Source: Eisenbergiella tayi (GTDB taxonomy: Bacteria > Bacillota > Clostridia > Lachnospirales > Lachnospiraceae). From it: a stretch of 64,000 nt of DNA. The stretch lies in NCBI RefSeq assembly GCF_001881565.1, contig NZ_MPDJ01000004.1, positions 536,272-600,271 of the forward strand. The letters are read 5' to 3'. The notes under the pieces were generated by a model. The model worked only from the letters and a program-made list of their open reading frames with translations. It was not told the origin of the DNA and searched no databases. A program made the translations under genes and the position numbers. Positions 44,429 through 53,260 of this stretch are shown piece after piece. Position 1 is the first letter of the stretch, and every line of letters starts with the position of its first letter.

Positions 44429-44479
44429 AGTATATATCGAACATATGTTCTTGTCAATATTTATTCGAACATACGTTCT
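44429..44479 (-). promoter_or_regulatory. SOS promoter with two LexA (Cheo) boxes
   Basis: Minus-strand TTGACA (44452-44457), 17-base spacer, TATACT (44429-44434). CGAACATATGTTCT (44438-44451) lies in the spacer and CGAACATACGTTCT (44466-44479) just upstream, 28 bases apart. Both fit the Gram-positive LexA consensus CGAAC-N4-GTTCG apart from the last base. Transcription runs toward the sigma-DUF262 gene. Confidence 0.88.
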
Positions 44480-44764
44480 GTTTTTTCAATTCTTTTTCTT
44501 CCTTTATATTCCATATCTTACTATATCCCATGTCCCATTAACCGGACTCGACTTTTCTTTTCCATGCAGCTTTCTCCTTCCATCCGGGTATTTTTCAAAC
44601 CGCTCCCTGACCAGATACAGGCGGAATGAGAAAAAACATCCGCTCCCGATGCAAACGAGAGGCCATAATCTCCCTGGCTGTGAACCACCCGTTTTTTCCC
44701 CGAATGGAGAAATAGAGTATATTCCCACTAATGTTACTCAAATTTCACAACAGGAGGCAGAACA

Positions 44765-45010
44765 ATGACTCAAATAAAAATACAAATTAAGCAAAATTAT
44801 ATAAAGAACAACATGATCACTTATCTTCCCGCAAATAACAATCCCCCCGTCCCCACACGTGAAGAATTCCACCGGCAATACGCCGGCAGCATCTGCCCAC
44901 CGGATTTCAGCACCGAATATCCTTCTTCCCACATCACCGACAGGATAGCCCGTTCCCTGCAATTGTACCGGGAAAAACGAACCGAACTGCCCTGCACGAA
45001 TGAGAAGTGA
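44765..45010 (+). CDS. Small protein upstream of the polymerase-like gene
   Basis: Unrecognised 81-residue protein (start MTQIKIQIKQNYIKNNMITYLP, end RELPCTNEK-like). It has a strong ribosome site (CAGGAGG) well placed before the ATG, which is why I keep it. It is 63 bases upstream of the polymerase-like gene and probably cotranscribed. No motif suggests a role. Confidence 0.6.
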   Translation: MTQIKIQIKQNYIKNNMITYLPANNNPPVPTREEFHRQYAGSICPPDFSTEYPSSHITDRIARSLQLYREKRTELPCTNEK

Positions 45011-45073
45011 TTTTCAGGATCACCGCATGATTAACCTGCACTGCCATTTTTAATAAGGAAGGGAGAAACTTAA

Positions 45074-47860
45074 ATGAACGAAACAGGAATTAAAATTCTG
45101 AATATTAAAGCCGGTACTCTGTATGGTTACAATCTGGGCATCCGGGACCGTTACGACTACACAACCGGCGTATTTAACCACAGTCTGTTCCGCATTTTTC
45201 TTCAGAAAAACGGGATGAAAATAACGAAAGGCCAAAGTACAAAGGATATCATCTGCCTTGATTTTGACTTCGGTTCCCGTTCCTACGAAGAAGAACGGAA
45301 GCATTTGACCGATCTGTTAAATAAGGCCGATGATGAGGCCGCCCGGGAAAACATCCGCCGCATTATGGAAAAAGTGGAACAGAATAAATATAAATACGTG
45401 AAAAAGAGCAAGGAAGAAATAAGGGAGCTTTTTTACCAGGAAGGGGTTTCAGTTACCTATCCCACTAAGGATCGGCAGGGAAATATTATAAAGGAAGAAA
45501 CCATACACTATCGAATGCTCTACCGGAACAGTTCAAAAGCCAAGCTGGGCCAGGTCATGTTCCTGAATGAAAAATTGTATGACGCCGCATATGACTGGCT
45601 GACCATGGGCCTCGGCGAAAAAATGCCGGTGGAAAATGCCAAAATTGTGGAGCTGTCCGCCTATGCCCCGCTCACGACAAGCACAATCCTGGATACTCTT
45701 TTCATCCCGGCAGAAGACATTCTGATTCTGAAGGATCAGGACAGCTTCTTCACGACTATGGCCAACGTTGTCAAAGCCGAGGATTATGAGGGCTTCGAAC
45801 GCTGCGTGGACGAGGCCGCCACGGAAAAAGCCAGGCAGCGTGCTCTGGATAAAGGTAACCTGGATTTGCAGGGAAATCCTGTATACAATAAGGTATTCAA
45901 AAAAGTCCCTTCCCTCAAAAAGAAATGTGTCGTCGCCTGTGAGCAAACAGATGTCAAAAATACCATGTGGGACGGTATGGGGCTTATGGAAGCCTCCTGT
46001 CTTCCGGAATGGGTCAACGGTATGGCGCTGCTTCGGAATCATTTTTTTAAAGCCTGTGCCTTTAAATGCTCCATTCAAAAATTTATGCAGGACTGGTGCA
46101 GGGATAACGGCCTTGATTACAATACCTGGCGCATACAGGATATGTTCGGCCAATGGCACAATGCAAAGGACATCAAGCTTATTACCACTCACAATGCCGT
46201 CAAATGGATCAAATTCATGGAGCTGATGGGAAATACTCCGGAAGAAGCTTATCTTTACTGGTGCAGAAAGGTTAATGCCGACGGTTCCTGCTTCGGAATC
46301 GTTAAAACCGATCATGAAAGCAAGCTGGGAGATGTCCAGCAGATGAGCTACCAGATGCTCAACACCCTCCCCTGCACCAAAGATGACGTGAAGGATATCG
46401 CCGCTTACAGTGTAAATTATGTGGAATTACTGAAATCCGACGATCAGGAGTTTGAAAAATTTCTCAGAAAAAATGCCAACGAGGTCAACCACTATGAAAT
46501 GATGGCCGATTTATACCGAAAGAACCCTGCTTTTGCAGACAGTAAATGGTACCGGTATGAAAAAAGGCAGATCATACGGACATATGTCAATAAATTAAGA
46601 AGCGGGAAAATTATGGTCAACGGGGACAACCTGACTATTTGCAGCAATCCCTATGCCCTTCTTCTGTATGCGGCCGGCGGCGACTGGAAAAAGGATCCCA
46701 CCCTGCTGCATGAAGATGGCACCATCCAGTGCTATACAAGCCGTTTTGGTGACGGGGAATTCCTTTGCGCTTTCCGTTCCCCCCATAACTCCCCCAACAA
46801 TATCTGTTACCTTCACAATCATTACAGCCCGGAAATGGAGGCCTACTTTCCTTTCAGCAGCAATATCATCGTCGTAAACTGTATCGGCACCGATATTCAG
46901 GACAGAGGCAACGGCCTGGATCACGATTCGGATTTTTTCTTCGTGACCGATCATCCCACCTTTGTCAAATATGCGGGGATCTGCTACGAAAAATTCCCCA
47001 CCATCGTTAACCGCCTGAAGGAAAGCGGGGTAACCTATCGCAAAACCCCCCTTGAGTACGCCCGGATGGATAACAAATTCGCCCTGTCCCGGCGCGGTAT
47101 CGGGGAATCCAGCAATCTGGCCCAGCTGGCCCTCACCTACTACTGGACCTCCCCCAACCGGGAATTACATGATAACTTCGTGATCCTGTCCGTCCTCGCC
47201 CAGGTCATCATTGACGGCTGCAAAAGAGAATATGAGGTGGACGCCCTGTCGGAAATCGAACGCATTAAAAAAATGCCCTGCATGAACCCCACGCTTCATG
47301 ACGAGAAAAAAGACTATCCTTTCTTTATTAAATATGTAAAAAATATTTCCGTTTCCCAAAAGGGCAAGGATGTCCCTTATGAAGAAAGCCGGGACAAAAA
47401 AGCGAAAATCAACGACAGGATCAATCCGAAGCTGGTCTGTCCCATGAACTGGCTTCAGTATTGGCTGGACAAGATCCAGAGTGCCAGTCAGGAAAGCACG
47501 ATCCCGACCAAACAATTCATCCGCCATTTGGACGGAAAGGCGAATGACCGGCAGATCAGTAAAATCCAGAAGCTTGTTTCCGATTATGACAGCTTTATTA
47601 AACGGAATCATGACCGTTTCGAAGAAGAAGACTTTATCTCCGAATTTGACGAAGTGACAAACGAATTCATCTCTTCTATTAAAAAGATTAAAATCGGCAA
47701 CATGAAAACCATAAACAGGCTGATAGAAATTGCGCTGGACGTTTCAGAAGAAAACAATAACCCCCACTGCAAAAAGAAATACAGCATAAAATATGGAAGG
47801 CGGATGCTTAACACCTTATACCGTCAAAATAAGGAGGCTTTTCTGTCAAATTTTATTTAA
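45074..47860 (+). CDS. Putative single-chain double-psi-beta-barrel RNA polymerase (QDE-1/YonO-like)
   Basis: Protein of 928 residues. The block from 560 to 630 has the order seen in eukaryotic-type RdRPs and YonO: FLCAFRSP (R568-S-P570, like the R-x-P before the catalytic loop), an IIVVNCIGTDIQDRGNG strand-loop, then LDHDSDFFFV with D616, D618 and D620 as the DxDxD metal triad (the usual Gly is Ser619). Downstream GIGESSNLAQLALTYYW (675-691) resembles the G-x-x-x-N...H/L helix and LAQVIIDGCKREYEVD (D714, K717) the VD-x-x-K motif. No viral or cellular polymerase accessory genes are adjacent. It is intact, with AAGGAAGGGAG before the ATG. Placed between an SOS-controlled sigma-like gene and tail genes, it most likely transcribes the tail module. 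Template type is unknown. Confidence 0.7.
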   Translation: MNETGIKILNIKAGTLYGYNLGIRDRYDYTTGVFNHSLFRIFLQKNGMKITKGQSTKDIICLDFDFGSRSYEEERKHLTDLLNKADDEAARENIRRIMEKVEQNKYKYVKKSKEEIRELFYQEGVSVTYPTKDRQGNIIKEETIHYRMLYRNSSKAKLGQVMFLNEKLYDAAYDWLTMGLGEKMPVENAKIVELSAYAPLTTSTILDTLFIPAEDILILKDQDSFFTTMANVVKAEDYEGFERCVDEAATEKARQRALDKGNLDLQGNPVYNKVFKKVPSLKKKCVVACEQTDVKNTMWDGMGLMEASCLPEWVNGMALLRNHFFKACAFKCSIQKFMQDWCRDNGLDYNTWRIQDMFGQWHNAKDIKLITTHNAVKWIKFMELMGNTPEEAYLYWCRKVNADGSCFGIVKTDHESKLGDVQQMSYQMLNTLPCTKDDVKDIAAYSVNYVELLKSDDQEFEKFLRKNANEVNHYEMMADLYRKNPAFADSKWYRYEKRQIIRTYVNKLRSGKIMVNGDNLTICSNPYALLLYAAGGDWKKDPTLLHEDGTIQCYTSRFGDGEFLCAFRSPHNSPNNICYLHNHYSPEMEAYFPFSSNIIVVNCIGTDIQDRGNGLDHDSDFFFVTDHPTFVKYAGICYEKFPTIVNRLKESGVTYRKTPLEYARMDNKFALSRRGIGESSNLAQLALTYYWTSPNRELHDNFVILSVLAQVIIDGCKREYEVDALSEIERIKKMPCMNPTLHDEKKDYPFFIKYVKNISVSQKGKDVPYEESRDKKAKINDRINPKLVCPMNWLQYWLDKIQSASQESTIPTKQFIRHLDGKANDRQISKIQKLVSDYDSFIKRNHDRFEEEDFISEFDEVTNEFISSIKKIKIGNMKTINRLIEIALDVSEENNNPHCKKKYSIKYGRRMLNTLYRQNKEAFLSNFI

Positions 47861-48178
47861 AAAGCAAAAATACGGAACAGGTGTTCGATTTTTACCATTT
47901 TTTCTGCGTTCTCAAGCCTTTCACAGCGTGTTTATTATGAGAGAGTAACAGACTCTCAAACCATTTCCCACTGCGCAGAAAAATGGAAATGTCAATGAAT
48001 ATCCCCGATGCCCATCACTTATTGCCGGCTTTTAAGCTTACATATATTCCGGCTGCAGCTCCCCCATACAGCCGTACTATCCTCTTCACATCTTAACCGG
48101 CGGCGGTGCTGTTGTTCTGACAGTATCGCCGCCGGCCCCTCCTTTTCCGGAAAATACAGAAGAAAGAAGGTCCTTACC
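47861..48178. other. Intergenic stretch between the polymerase-like gene and the tail module
   Basis: About 320 bases. Apart from the terminator-like hairpin it has the inverted repeat GAGAGTAACAGACTCTC (around 47941-47957). The tail genes need a new start of transcription after the hairpin, but I see no sigma-A promoter; it may hold the target of the element's own polymerase or sigma-like protein. Confidence 0.45.
48097..48145 (+). terminator. Strong terminator-like hairpin after the polymerase-like gene
   Basis: CCGGCGGCGGTGCTG (48097-48111) pairs with CAGTATCGCCGCCGG (48121-48135) over 15 bases with two G-U pairs and a 9-base loop, then CCCCTCCTTTT. Confidence 0.75.
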
Positions 48179-48364
48179 ATTATAAGAATTTCCCGCAAGG
48201 AAAAAGATTATCTGGCGGCAAACGGCGTATGCCAGGGTCCCGGAGGTGATATCCACCACACGGTTGCACGCCACAGACGTACCTATTATATGACAGAATC
48301 CGAAAACGCGGAAAACCTGCTCTCGCAGTACCGTCGCTCAATCACCATCTGCTCCTGTCAGTAA
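48179..48364 (+). CDS. Small phage-type protein, possible ATT start
   Basis: The segment IRISRKEKDYLAANGVCQGPGGDIHHTVARHRRTYYMTESENAENLLSQYRRS resembles small proteins found in head-tail regions of clostridial phages. The frame has no ATG, GTG or TTG near its ribosome site (GAAGAAAGAAGG); the best-placed codon is ATT at 48179. The longer in-frame ATG at 48008 would cross the terminator hairpin. About 61 residues. Confidence 0.5.
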   Translation: MIRISRKEKDYLAANGVCQGPGGDIHHTVARHRRTYYMTESENAENLLSQYRRSITICSCQ

Positions 48365-48391
48365 ATTCAGTAAAGGATACCATAAAAGCTT

Positions 48392-48871
48392 ATGAAAAAA
48401 TCTATCGTAAACGATATCGGTTTATACAAAACCAGACTACTTTCCATGCTGACTGAAGATTCCGATATCTGCGGGCTTTTGCTCAATAAGGAGGATTTTA
48501 CGGAAGCCGAAGCAAACGGCCTCCCGTACAGTCAGATTTTCCCTTATCTCTATATAAATACACAGGCTGAAACCAAAACCTGCCTTTGTTTCGAAGTCGA
48601 TGTCCCTCAGATACCCACCGGCATGATAAAGGATATGAGAATAACCGCATGGGCCTACTCCCCTTTTGATCAGATGCCGTATGAAAAGGATGGATTTCTC
48701 GGCACACGGCCCGATATCCTTGCCGATATGATTGAAAGAAAGCTGCATGCTTCCAGCCAGTTCGGCATCGGACAGCTGCGCCTGGAATCCGTAACCAGCA
48801 GCGTGCTGGACAGCCGCTTCTACGGCAGACAGATGGTCTTCACCGTACCTGATTTTAAAACGAAGGGGTAA
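48392..48871 (+). CDS. Tail terminator-like phage protein
   Basis: Protein of 159 residues (LYKTRLLSMLTEDSDICGLLLNKEDFTE... FEVDVPQ... MRITAWAYSPFDQMPYEKDGFLGTRPDILADMIERKL). Length, position before the tube gene and a mixed alpha/beta pattern resemble tail terminator or head-closure proteins; no decisive motif. It is the first sizeable gene of the tail operon. The ribosome site is weak. Confidence 0.5.
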   Translation: MKKSIVNDIGLYKTRLLSMLTEDSDICGLLLNKEDFTEAEANGLPYSQIFPYLYINTQAETKTCLCFEVDVPQIPTGMIKDMRITAWAYSPFDQMPYEKDGFLGTRPDILADMIERKLHASSQFGIGQLRLESVTSSVLDSRFYGRQMVFTVPDFKTKG

Positions 48872-48877
48872 TGCATC

Positions 48878-49696
48878 TTGAACCTTGATTACAGTATTTT
48901 GATAAGCCCGTCTGCACTCAAGCTGAATCTGTGCAGTGTACGCTCTCCCACTCTCAGGGAAATTGATTCCCTGCCCAATAAATTCAGCACCTACAATATG
49001 TATTTGTCCATGCTGCTTCTTGATATCGATTCCTACTATAAAAATTTGAAAGAACTGGGAGATAATTATTTTGCCGGTTATTCGGAATCTGAAAAACAGC
49101 TTATCCTGAAAATCCGTGACGAATATGAACAAATGCCGGAGCAGGACAAGGTACATATTCAGGCGCTGGATATCTTCAGCTTTGACTCCCAAATCATAGA
49201 ACAGCTGAACCAGGCACTCTCCTTTTTCCTATGTGAAACTCTTTCTTTTTCACAGGAAAACCATGCCTTTATGGTTTATGAAAAAGAAACGGATACGCCC
49301 ACCGGTGCAATCACCCCGCAGCTGCTTCCCGAAATCGAGAGTATTATTTTACAGCTGAATGCCGTATCAAAAGATGCTATGGATACCTCTAATGCCAAAA
49401 ACAAAGCGGCGGCCAAAATTATAGAAAAACTGAATAAAAGAAAAAAAGGCAACGAAAAAAAAGCCAAAAGTGATCCCAAACTGGAACTGCCAAACATTAT
49501 TTCAGCCGTTGCGGCTTATCACAGTTCCATCAATATTCTGAACATCTGGGATCTGACAGTTTACCAAGTATATGACCTGTTCGCACGCATGCAGCAAAAC
49601 ACCATTTTTGACGTACTTAAAATGTCTGTTGCGGCATGGGGAAACAAGGACAATAAGGTCGATTTCACACAATGGTTTGATTGTATCAAACAGTAA
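48878..49696 (+). CDS. Putative tail assembly chaperone-like protein
   Basis: Protein of 272 residues, starting at TTG 48878 after AAGGGG. Mostly helical, with a lysine-rich segment (NKRKKGNEKKAKSD) and a C-terminal ISAVAAYHSSINILNIWDLTVYQVYDLFARMQQNTIFDVLKMSVAAWG that recalls tail-assembly chaperone or tape-binding proteins. Unusually it precedes the tube gene. Role is inferred from place and composition only. Confidence 0.45.
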   Translation: MNLDYSILISPSALKLNLCSVRSPTLREIDSLPNKFSTYNMYLSMLLLDIDSYYKNLKELGDNYFAGYSESEKQLILKIRDEYEQMPEQDKVHIQALDIFSFDSQIIEQLNQALSFFLCETLSFSQENHAFMVYEKETDTPTGAITPQLLPEIESIILQLNAVSKDAMDTSNAKNKAAAKIIEKLNKRKKGNEKKAKSDPKLELPNIISAVAAYHSSINILNIWDLTVYQVYDLFARMQQNTIFDVLKMSVAAWGNKDNKVDFTQWFDCIKQ

Positions 49697-49751
49697 CCAA
49701 AGCCCGCCGAAAAGACGGACTGCTATTTTATAAAAACTCAGGAGGATTATT

Positions 49752-50486
49752 ATGCCCAATATTAATAAAGCTAACAGACAGGTTTGTGATGTAGATATTC
49801 GTTCCCTTGACAGAAAACCCGTACTCTTCTTCGAAACTGCCAACACAACTACACAGGCCCTCACCGGGGAATCCGTGTATGCAACGGCAAAAGGCGTGAA
49901 AAGGATTGCTTTTGCAAATCCCATCGAAGGAACCATTACCATCGAAGCACAGGTTTATCCGTTTGAACTGTACTCCCTGATCTCCGGAGGCGTGATCGAG
50001 ACTGATGCGGCATATCCGGAAAGAGCCACAGTCAAAGCAGACGCGGACGGCAGCCTGAAGGTTCCGGACAACGCGATGCCCGGCAGCGTTTTCGTATATA
50101 AAGCAGGTGATTTTGCCGGAGCAGAAATCGAAGGTGCCTTTGCAGACAACAAGTTCACAGCTGCTAACGCAGAAGATATCAAAACCGGCCTTGAATATGA
50201 AGTAGGCTATGTTGTTACAAAAGCAAGCGGCGTAAAGCGCATTACCATCAACAACAGCAAGCTGCCGAAGGCTTACTACATTACCATGGATACCGTTGAG
50301 AAGGATGACAACGAGGTACTGACTCCTTATAAGATGATCTTCTACAAGGCTCAGCCTCAGAGAAACTTCTCCCTTTCCCAGTCTTCTGCCGGTGATCCTG
50401 CCAGCATTACCATGACCTTCGATCTTCTGGAGGACAAGGACGGCAACTTTGCAGAATTCGTGGAGCTTTCTGACGAAGCAGAATAA
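49752..50486 (+). CDS. Major tail tube protein
   Basis: Protein of 244 residues. Features of siphophage tube proteins: an N-terminal arm, KPVLFFETANTTTQALTGESVYATAKGVKRIAFANPIEGTITIEAQVYPFELYSLISGG, a small inserted beta domain (about 95-165), and a C-terminal YKMIFYKAQPQRNFSLSQSSAGDPASITMTFDLL. It is the best-expressed-looking gene of the module, with an excellent CAGGAGG site and terminators behind it. It would stack into the tail tube. Confidence 0.75.
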   Translation: MPNINKANRQVCDVDIRSLDRKPVLFFETANTTTQALTGESVYATAKGVKRIAFANPIEGTITIEAQVYPFELYSLISGGVIETDAAYPERATVKADADGSLKVPDNAMPGSVFVYKAGDFAGAEIEGAFADNKFTAANAEDIKTGLEYEVGYVVTKASGVKRITINNSKLPKAYYITMDTVEKDDNEVLTPYKMIFYKAQPQRNFSLSQSSAGDPASITMTFDLLEDKDGNFAEFVELSDEAE

Positions 50487-50755
50487 TCTGCCAAAATGGC
50501 GGGAGCCGGTCTCCCGCCCTGCTTTTCCGAAACCGGAGCGGCTTACAGCCATGCTCCGGCTTTGGATTTATTATTCATATTGTGGATTGACAGCGGCGGC
50601 TGTCCGACTTTTCCCAGTTCCGTTTTTTCAGGAAGTCCGGATTTATTCCGGAGAAGAAAATACGGAATCGGGAAGAGCCGGACAGCCGCGACAGGGATAC
50701 CTGGATTCACAATATTTTTTGTGGTTCAAGTATCCCTATTTTTTACGAAAAGGAG
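50487..50755 (+). terminator. Stack of hairpins and intrinsic terminator after the tube gene
   Basis: In order: GGCGGGAG/CTCCCGCC (50498-50518); CCGGAGC/GCTCCGG (50533-50559); a 28-base inverted repeat (50596-50623 with 50662-50689, four mismatches, all G-U compatible in RNA); and AGGGATAC/GTATCCCT (50693-50737), followed by ATTTTTT. The last is a typical terminator. The others may stabilise the abundant tube mRNA. No coding sequence is supported. Confidence 0.8.
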
Positions 50756-51034
50756 ATGGACAACATCAAATACAAAACCTTTGAAGATGTAACCGAAGTA
50801 TATGGGAAAACGAATTTATGCAAGATCTGTAATATCAAACAGATCATAACTTATGCCAAACTCGGAGTCCAGCCTGTCTGGATCGATGAAGGCTATGGCG
50901 GCAAACTGATCGCCTATTATTTTATCCCGGAAACCAAGGTTGCCTGGAAATACTGGCTGGAAAACAGGCCGGATACCGGACAGGCAGAAAATGCAGCGGA
51001 CAGGGACGGCAATCGTTCCGCCGGAGGGGAGTGA
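50756..51034 (+). CDS. Small tail-module protein of unknown function
   Basis: Protein of 92 residues, start MDNIKYKTFEDVTEVYGKTNLCKICNIKQIITYAKLGVQPVWIDEGYGGKLIAYYF. The Cys-x-x-Cys near 23-26 could bind metal. Its ATG sits directly against AAAGGAG, too close for normal initiation, so the start is uncertain. It begins right after the terminator stack. Confidence 0.5.
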   Translation: MDNIKYKTFEDVTEVYGKTNLCKICNIKQIITYAKLGVQPVWIDEGYGGKLIAYYFIPETKVAWKYWLENRPDTGQAENAADRDGNRSAGGE

Positions 51035-51038
51035 ATTT

Positions 51039-51335
51039 ATGAACATAACAACCTTTTTATTTTTATTGACATCTTTTGCTGTTCTGACGGCTGTCGTGAC
51101 GGAAGCGGTGAAAAAGTTCCTGGATGAACAGCATGTTCATTATGCGTCCAATATTGTTGTGCTGATTATTGCGCTGCTTGTGGGCTGTGGAGGTACTGTT
51201 CTTTATTATATTAGTACCGAAATACCGTTTGCTCCTCTGAATATTACTTATATTCCGCTTATGGGAATCGCTAACTGGATAGGTGCCATGGTGGGTTATG
51301 ATAAGGTAAAGCAGGCGATTGAGCAGCTTCGGTGA
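51039..51335 (+). CDS. Holin-like small membrane protein
   Basis: Protein of 98 residues with two or three hydrophobic segments (TFLFLLTSFAVLTAVVTEAV; ASNIVVLIIALLVGCGGTVLYYIS; a weaker third) and a charged tail, as in phage holins. ATG at 51039 has GGAGGGGAG. Its place between the tube and tape-measure genes is unusual for a lysis gene; another membrane role is possible. Confidence 0.6.
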   Translation: MNITTFLFLLTSFAVLTAVVTEAVKKFLDEQHVHYASNIVVLIIALLVGCGGTVLYYISTEIPFAPLNITYIPLMGIANWIGAMVGYDKVKQAIEQLR

Positions 51336-51382
51336 TCACAAACTGGCAACTGTAAATAAATATGAGAAAATGAGGAAGTTTT

Positions 51383-51676
51383 ATGATAACAAGAATAAAG
51401 AATTATTGGAAGCTGAGAAAACTGCGCAGGGATGCTCTTACGCTTCTTATTATTAATGGGGCGGATATTGCTGAGGAAGTGAAGGAAATTGTAAATCTTG
51501 TTCACACTTATCTTGGAAATACCGCTGAATTACAGAATAACCTTAGCGGAGAAAACATGGATACCGTACTGAAGTTTATGGAAGAAATGGTGGCAGCCCC
51601 TGATTTCAAGGATAAAATGTACGAAAAGATACACGATGATGCCCAAAAGCTTCGGGAAATGGAAGCCGCGGAATAG
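51383..51676 (+). CDS. Small helical tail-module protein
   Basis: Protein of 97 residues, mostly helical and charged (MITRIKNYWKLRKLRRDALTLL... LREMEAAE). Unrecognised; position before the tape-measure gene suggests an assembly factor. Confidence 0.5.
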   Translation: MITRIKNYWKLRKLRRDALTLLIINGADIAEEVKEIVNLVHTYLGNTAELQNNLSGENMDTVLKFMEEMVAAPDFKDKMYEKIHDDAQKLREMEAAE

Positions 51677-51712
51677 TGCGGCTTGATTCGTATTCCTAAA
51701 CAGGAGGTGTTT

Positions 51713-53260
51713 ATGGGAAATGACAATAGCTTATCTATCTCAGCTAGGCTAGATGAAAAAAAATCCGAAAAAATAATCAGACAACAATTAGCAAATATAC
51801 AGAAAAGGTTGCAAAAACAAAGTCAGATAAGAATCAATATAAAAATAAATGAAGGGGATTTAGAAAAACAAGCCCAAAAACTTGGCCGCAGTCTTGATCA
51901 TGAAAAGATGACTCCTAAGCAAAAGGTACCTGAAAAACTGATTCAGTCAAAGAAAGAAGTACAATCGGACCTTGATCAGTTTTTGAAAAACAATGCCAAA
52001 ATGAGTTCTGACTTAAAGGGAAAATTTTTAGAACTAGGAAAAGCAATAAATAAAGTTGATGATGAATCTGATCTTTCTACTTTAAAGAAAAATCTTTCAG
52101 AATTAAAAATGGAGGCAATCACAACTGGTCAGTCAGGAATAAATTTAGGTAATATATTTAAAGGTGCCATAAACAAACTCTCCTCTTTAAAAATCAAAGA
52201 CACAATCGTCACCCAAGTCAAAGAATCACTAAAAGAATTAAAAGGTATTGATACCCTTCTCACTAATATAGGGAAATCGGGAAATTTCACAAAAGAACAG
52301 CTAACACAGCTTGGTAAAACCTCTTTCGAAGCGGCCAGTACCTATGGGAAAAAAGCATCAGATTATTTATCCGGAGTACAGAATATGGCTAACTCCGGTT
52401 ATAATGGAAATCAAGGAACTGACCTGGCTGAACAATCTCTTCTTGCTCAAGCCGCAGGGAATATGACTGCAGAAACAGCCGACAAATATATATTGGCTTT
52501 AAACGCGGCTTATAAATTTAATGGAGAGGCTAAAAAGCTAAATGAAGTACTGGACGGTCAAACCAACATTGCAACACACAATAATGTTTCTTTGAGTAAT
52601 ATGGCAGAAGCAATGAGTACAATTGGGACTGCCGCATCTGGTTATCAGATCTCAGTTGAAGAATTATCGGCCATGATAGGAACCATTGGTTCCATCACAC
52701 ACAGTACGGGAAGTGAAATTGGTAACAGTATCAATTCCTTACTTGGCAACTTACAAAATACCGACTCTTCCAAAATTGTAAAAACATTGGATTCCGTTCA
52801 TGTTTCCATGACAGAAATGGTCAATGGCTCAGAACAGCTACGGGATCCTATTTCAATTCTTCGGGATCTATCGGATGCTTATAATCGATTAGGTGAAAAT
52901 GATTCCTTGAAAGGAAAAATTCTCACTAATATTGGCGGAAATGAACAAGCAGAAGAGTTAGATGCTCTTCTCCAGAATATGGATAGTTTCGATCAAATGC
53001 TAACGGATTACGCCAATGGCAGCGGCAGTGCTATGGAAACTGCTACTCGTTCTGCAGATAGTTGGGAAGGCAGTCTCAATCGATTATCAAATACCTGGAC
53101 GGATACAGTCGGAAATATTACAGATTCTGATGCCATTATATCTGGTATTAATGCTCTGAATTCATTATTGGAAATGATAAACAAGCTAACAGATGCTCTG
53201 GGCCCGGCAGGTTCTCTAGCACTTGCCGGCGGTTTATTCGCAGGGATAAAAAATGTCGGT
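51713..53260 (+). CDS. Tape measure protein, first part (exon 1-like)
   Basis: Residues 1-516 of a giant tail tape-measure protein that sets tail length. N-terminal coil (DEKKSEKIIRQQLANIQKRLQKQ), then the conserved phage tape block LGKTSFEAASTYGKKASDYLSGVQNMANSGYNGNQGTDLAEQSLLAQAAG... ADSWEGSLNRLSNTWTDTVGNITDSD... ALGPAGSLALAGGLFAGIKNVG. The ATG at 51713 has GGAGG. Without splicing the frame runs only to 53302, so the protein would be cut at 529 residues. It is AT-rich compared with the genes before it. Confidence 0.8.

Larger units (their letters stand above)
44049..44764. other. Control region between the sigma-DUF262 and polymerase-like genes
   Basis: It holds, from left to right, the roughly 370-base leader of the sigma-DUF262 mRNA (minus), a plus-strand small transcription unit with its own promoter and terminator (44261-44410), the SOS promoter with two LexA boxes (44429-44479) and about 280 bases without a clear sigma-A promoter before the first plus-strand gene. 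The lack of such a promoter fits the idea that the polymerase side depends on the sigma-like protein, but does not prove it. Confidence 0.6.

Noticed and set aside
48008-48178. Upstream extension of the small phage-type protein
   Set aside because: It would be translated through a 15-bp GC hairpin and its residues (CCC, RRR runs) are unlike a real protein.
50496-50792. Open frames across the hairpin stack after the tube gene
   Set aside because: They exist only because the repeats are GC-rich; terminator structure explains the region better.
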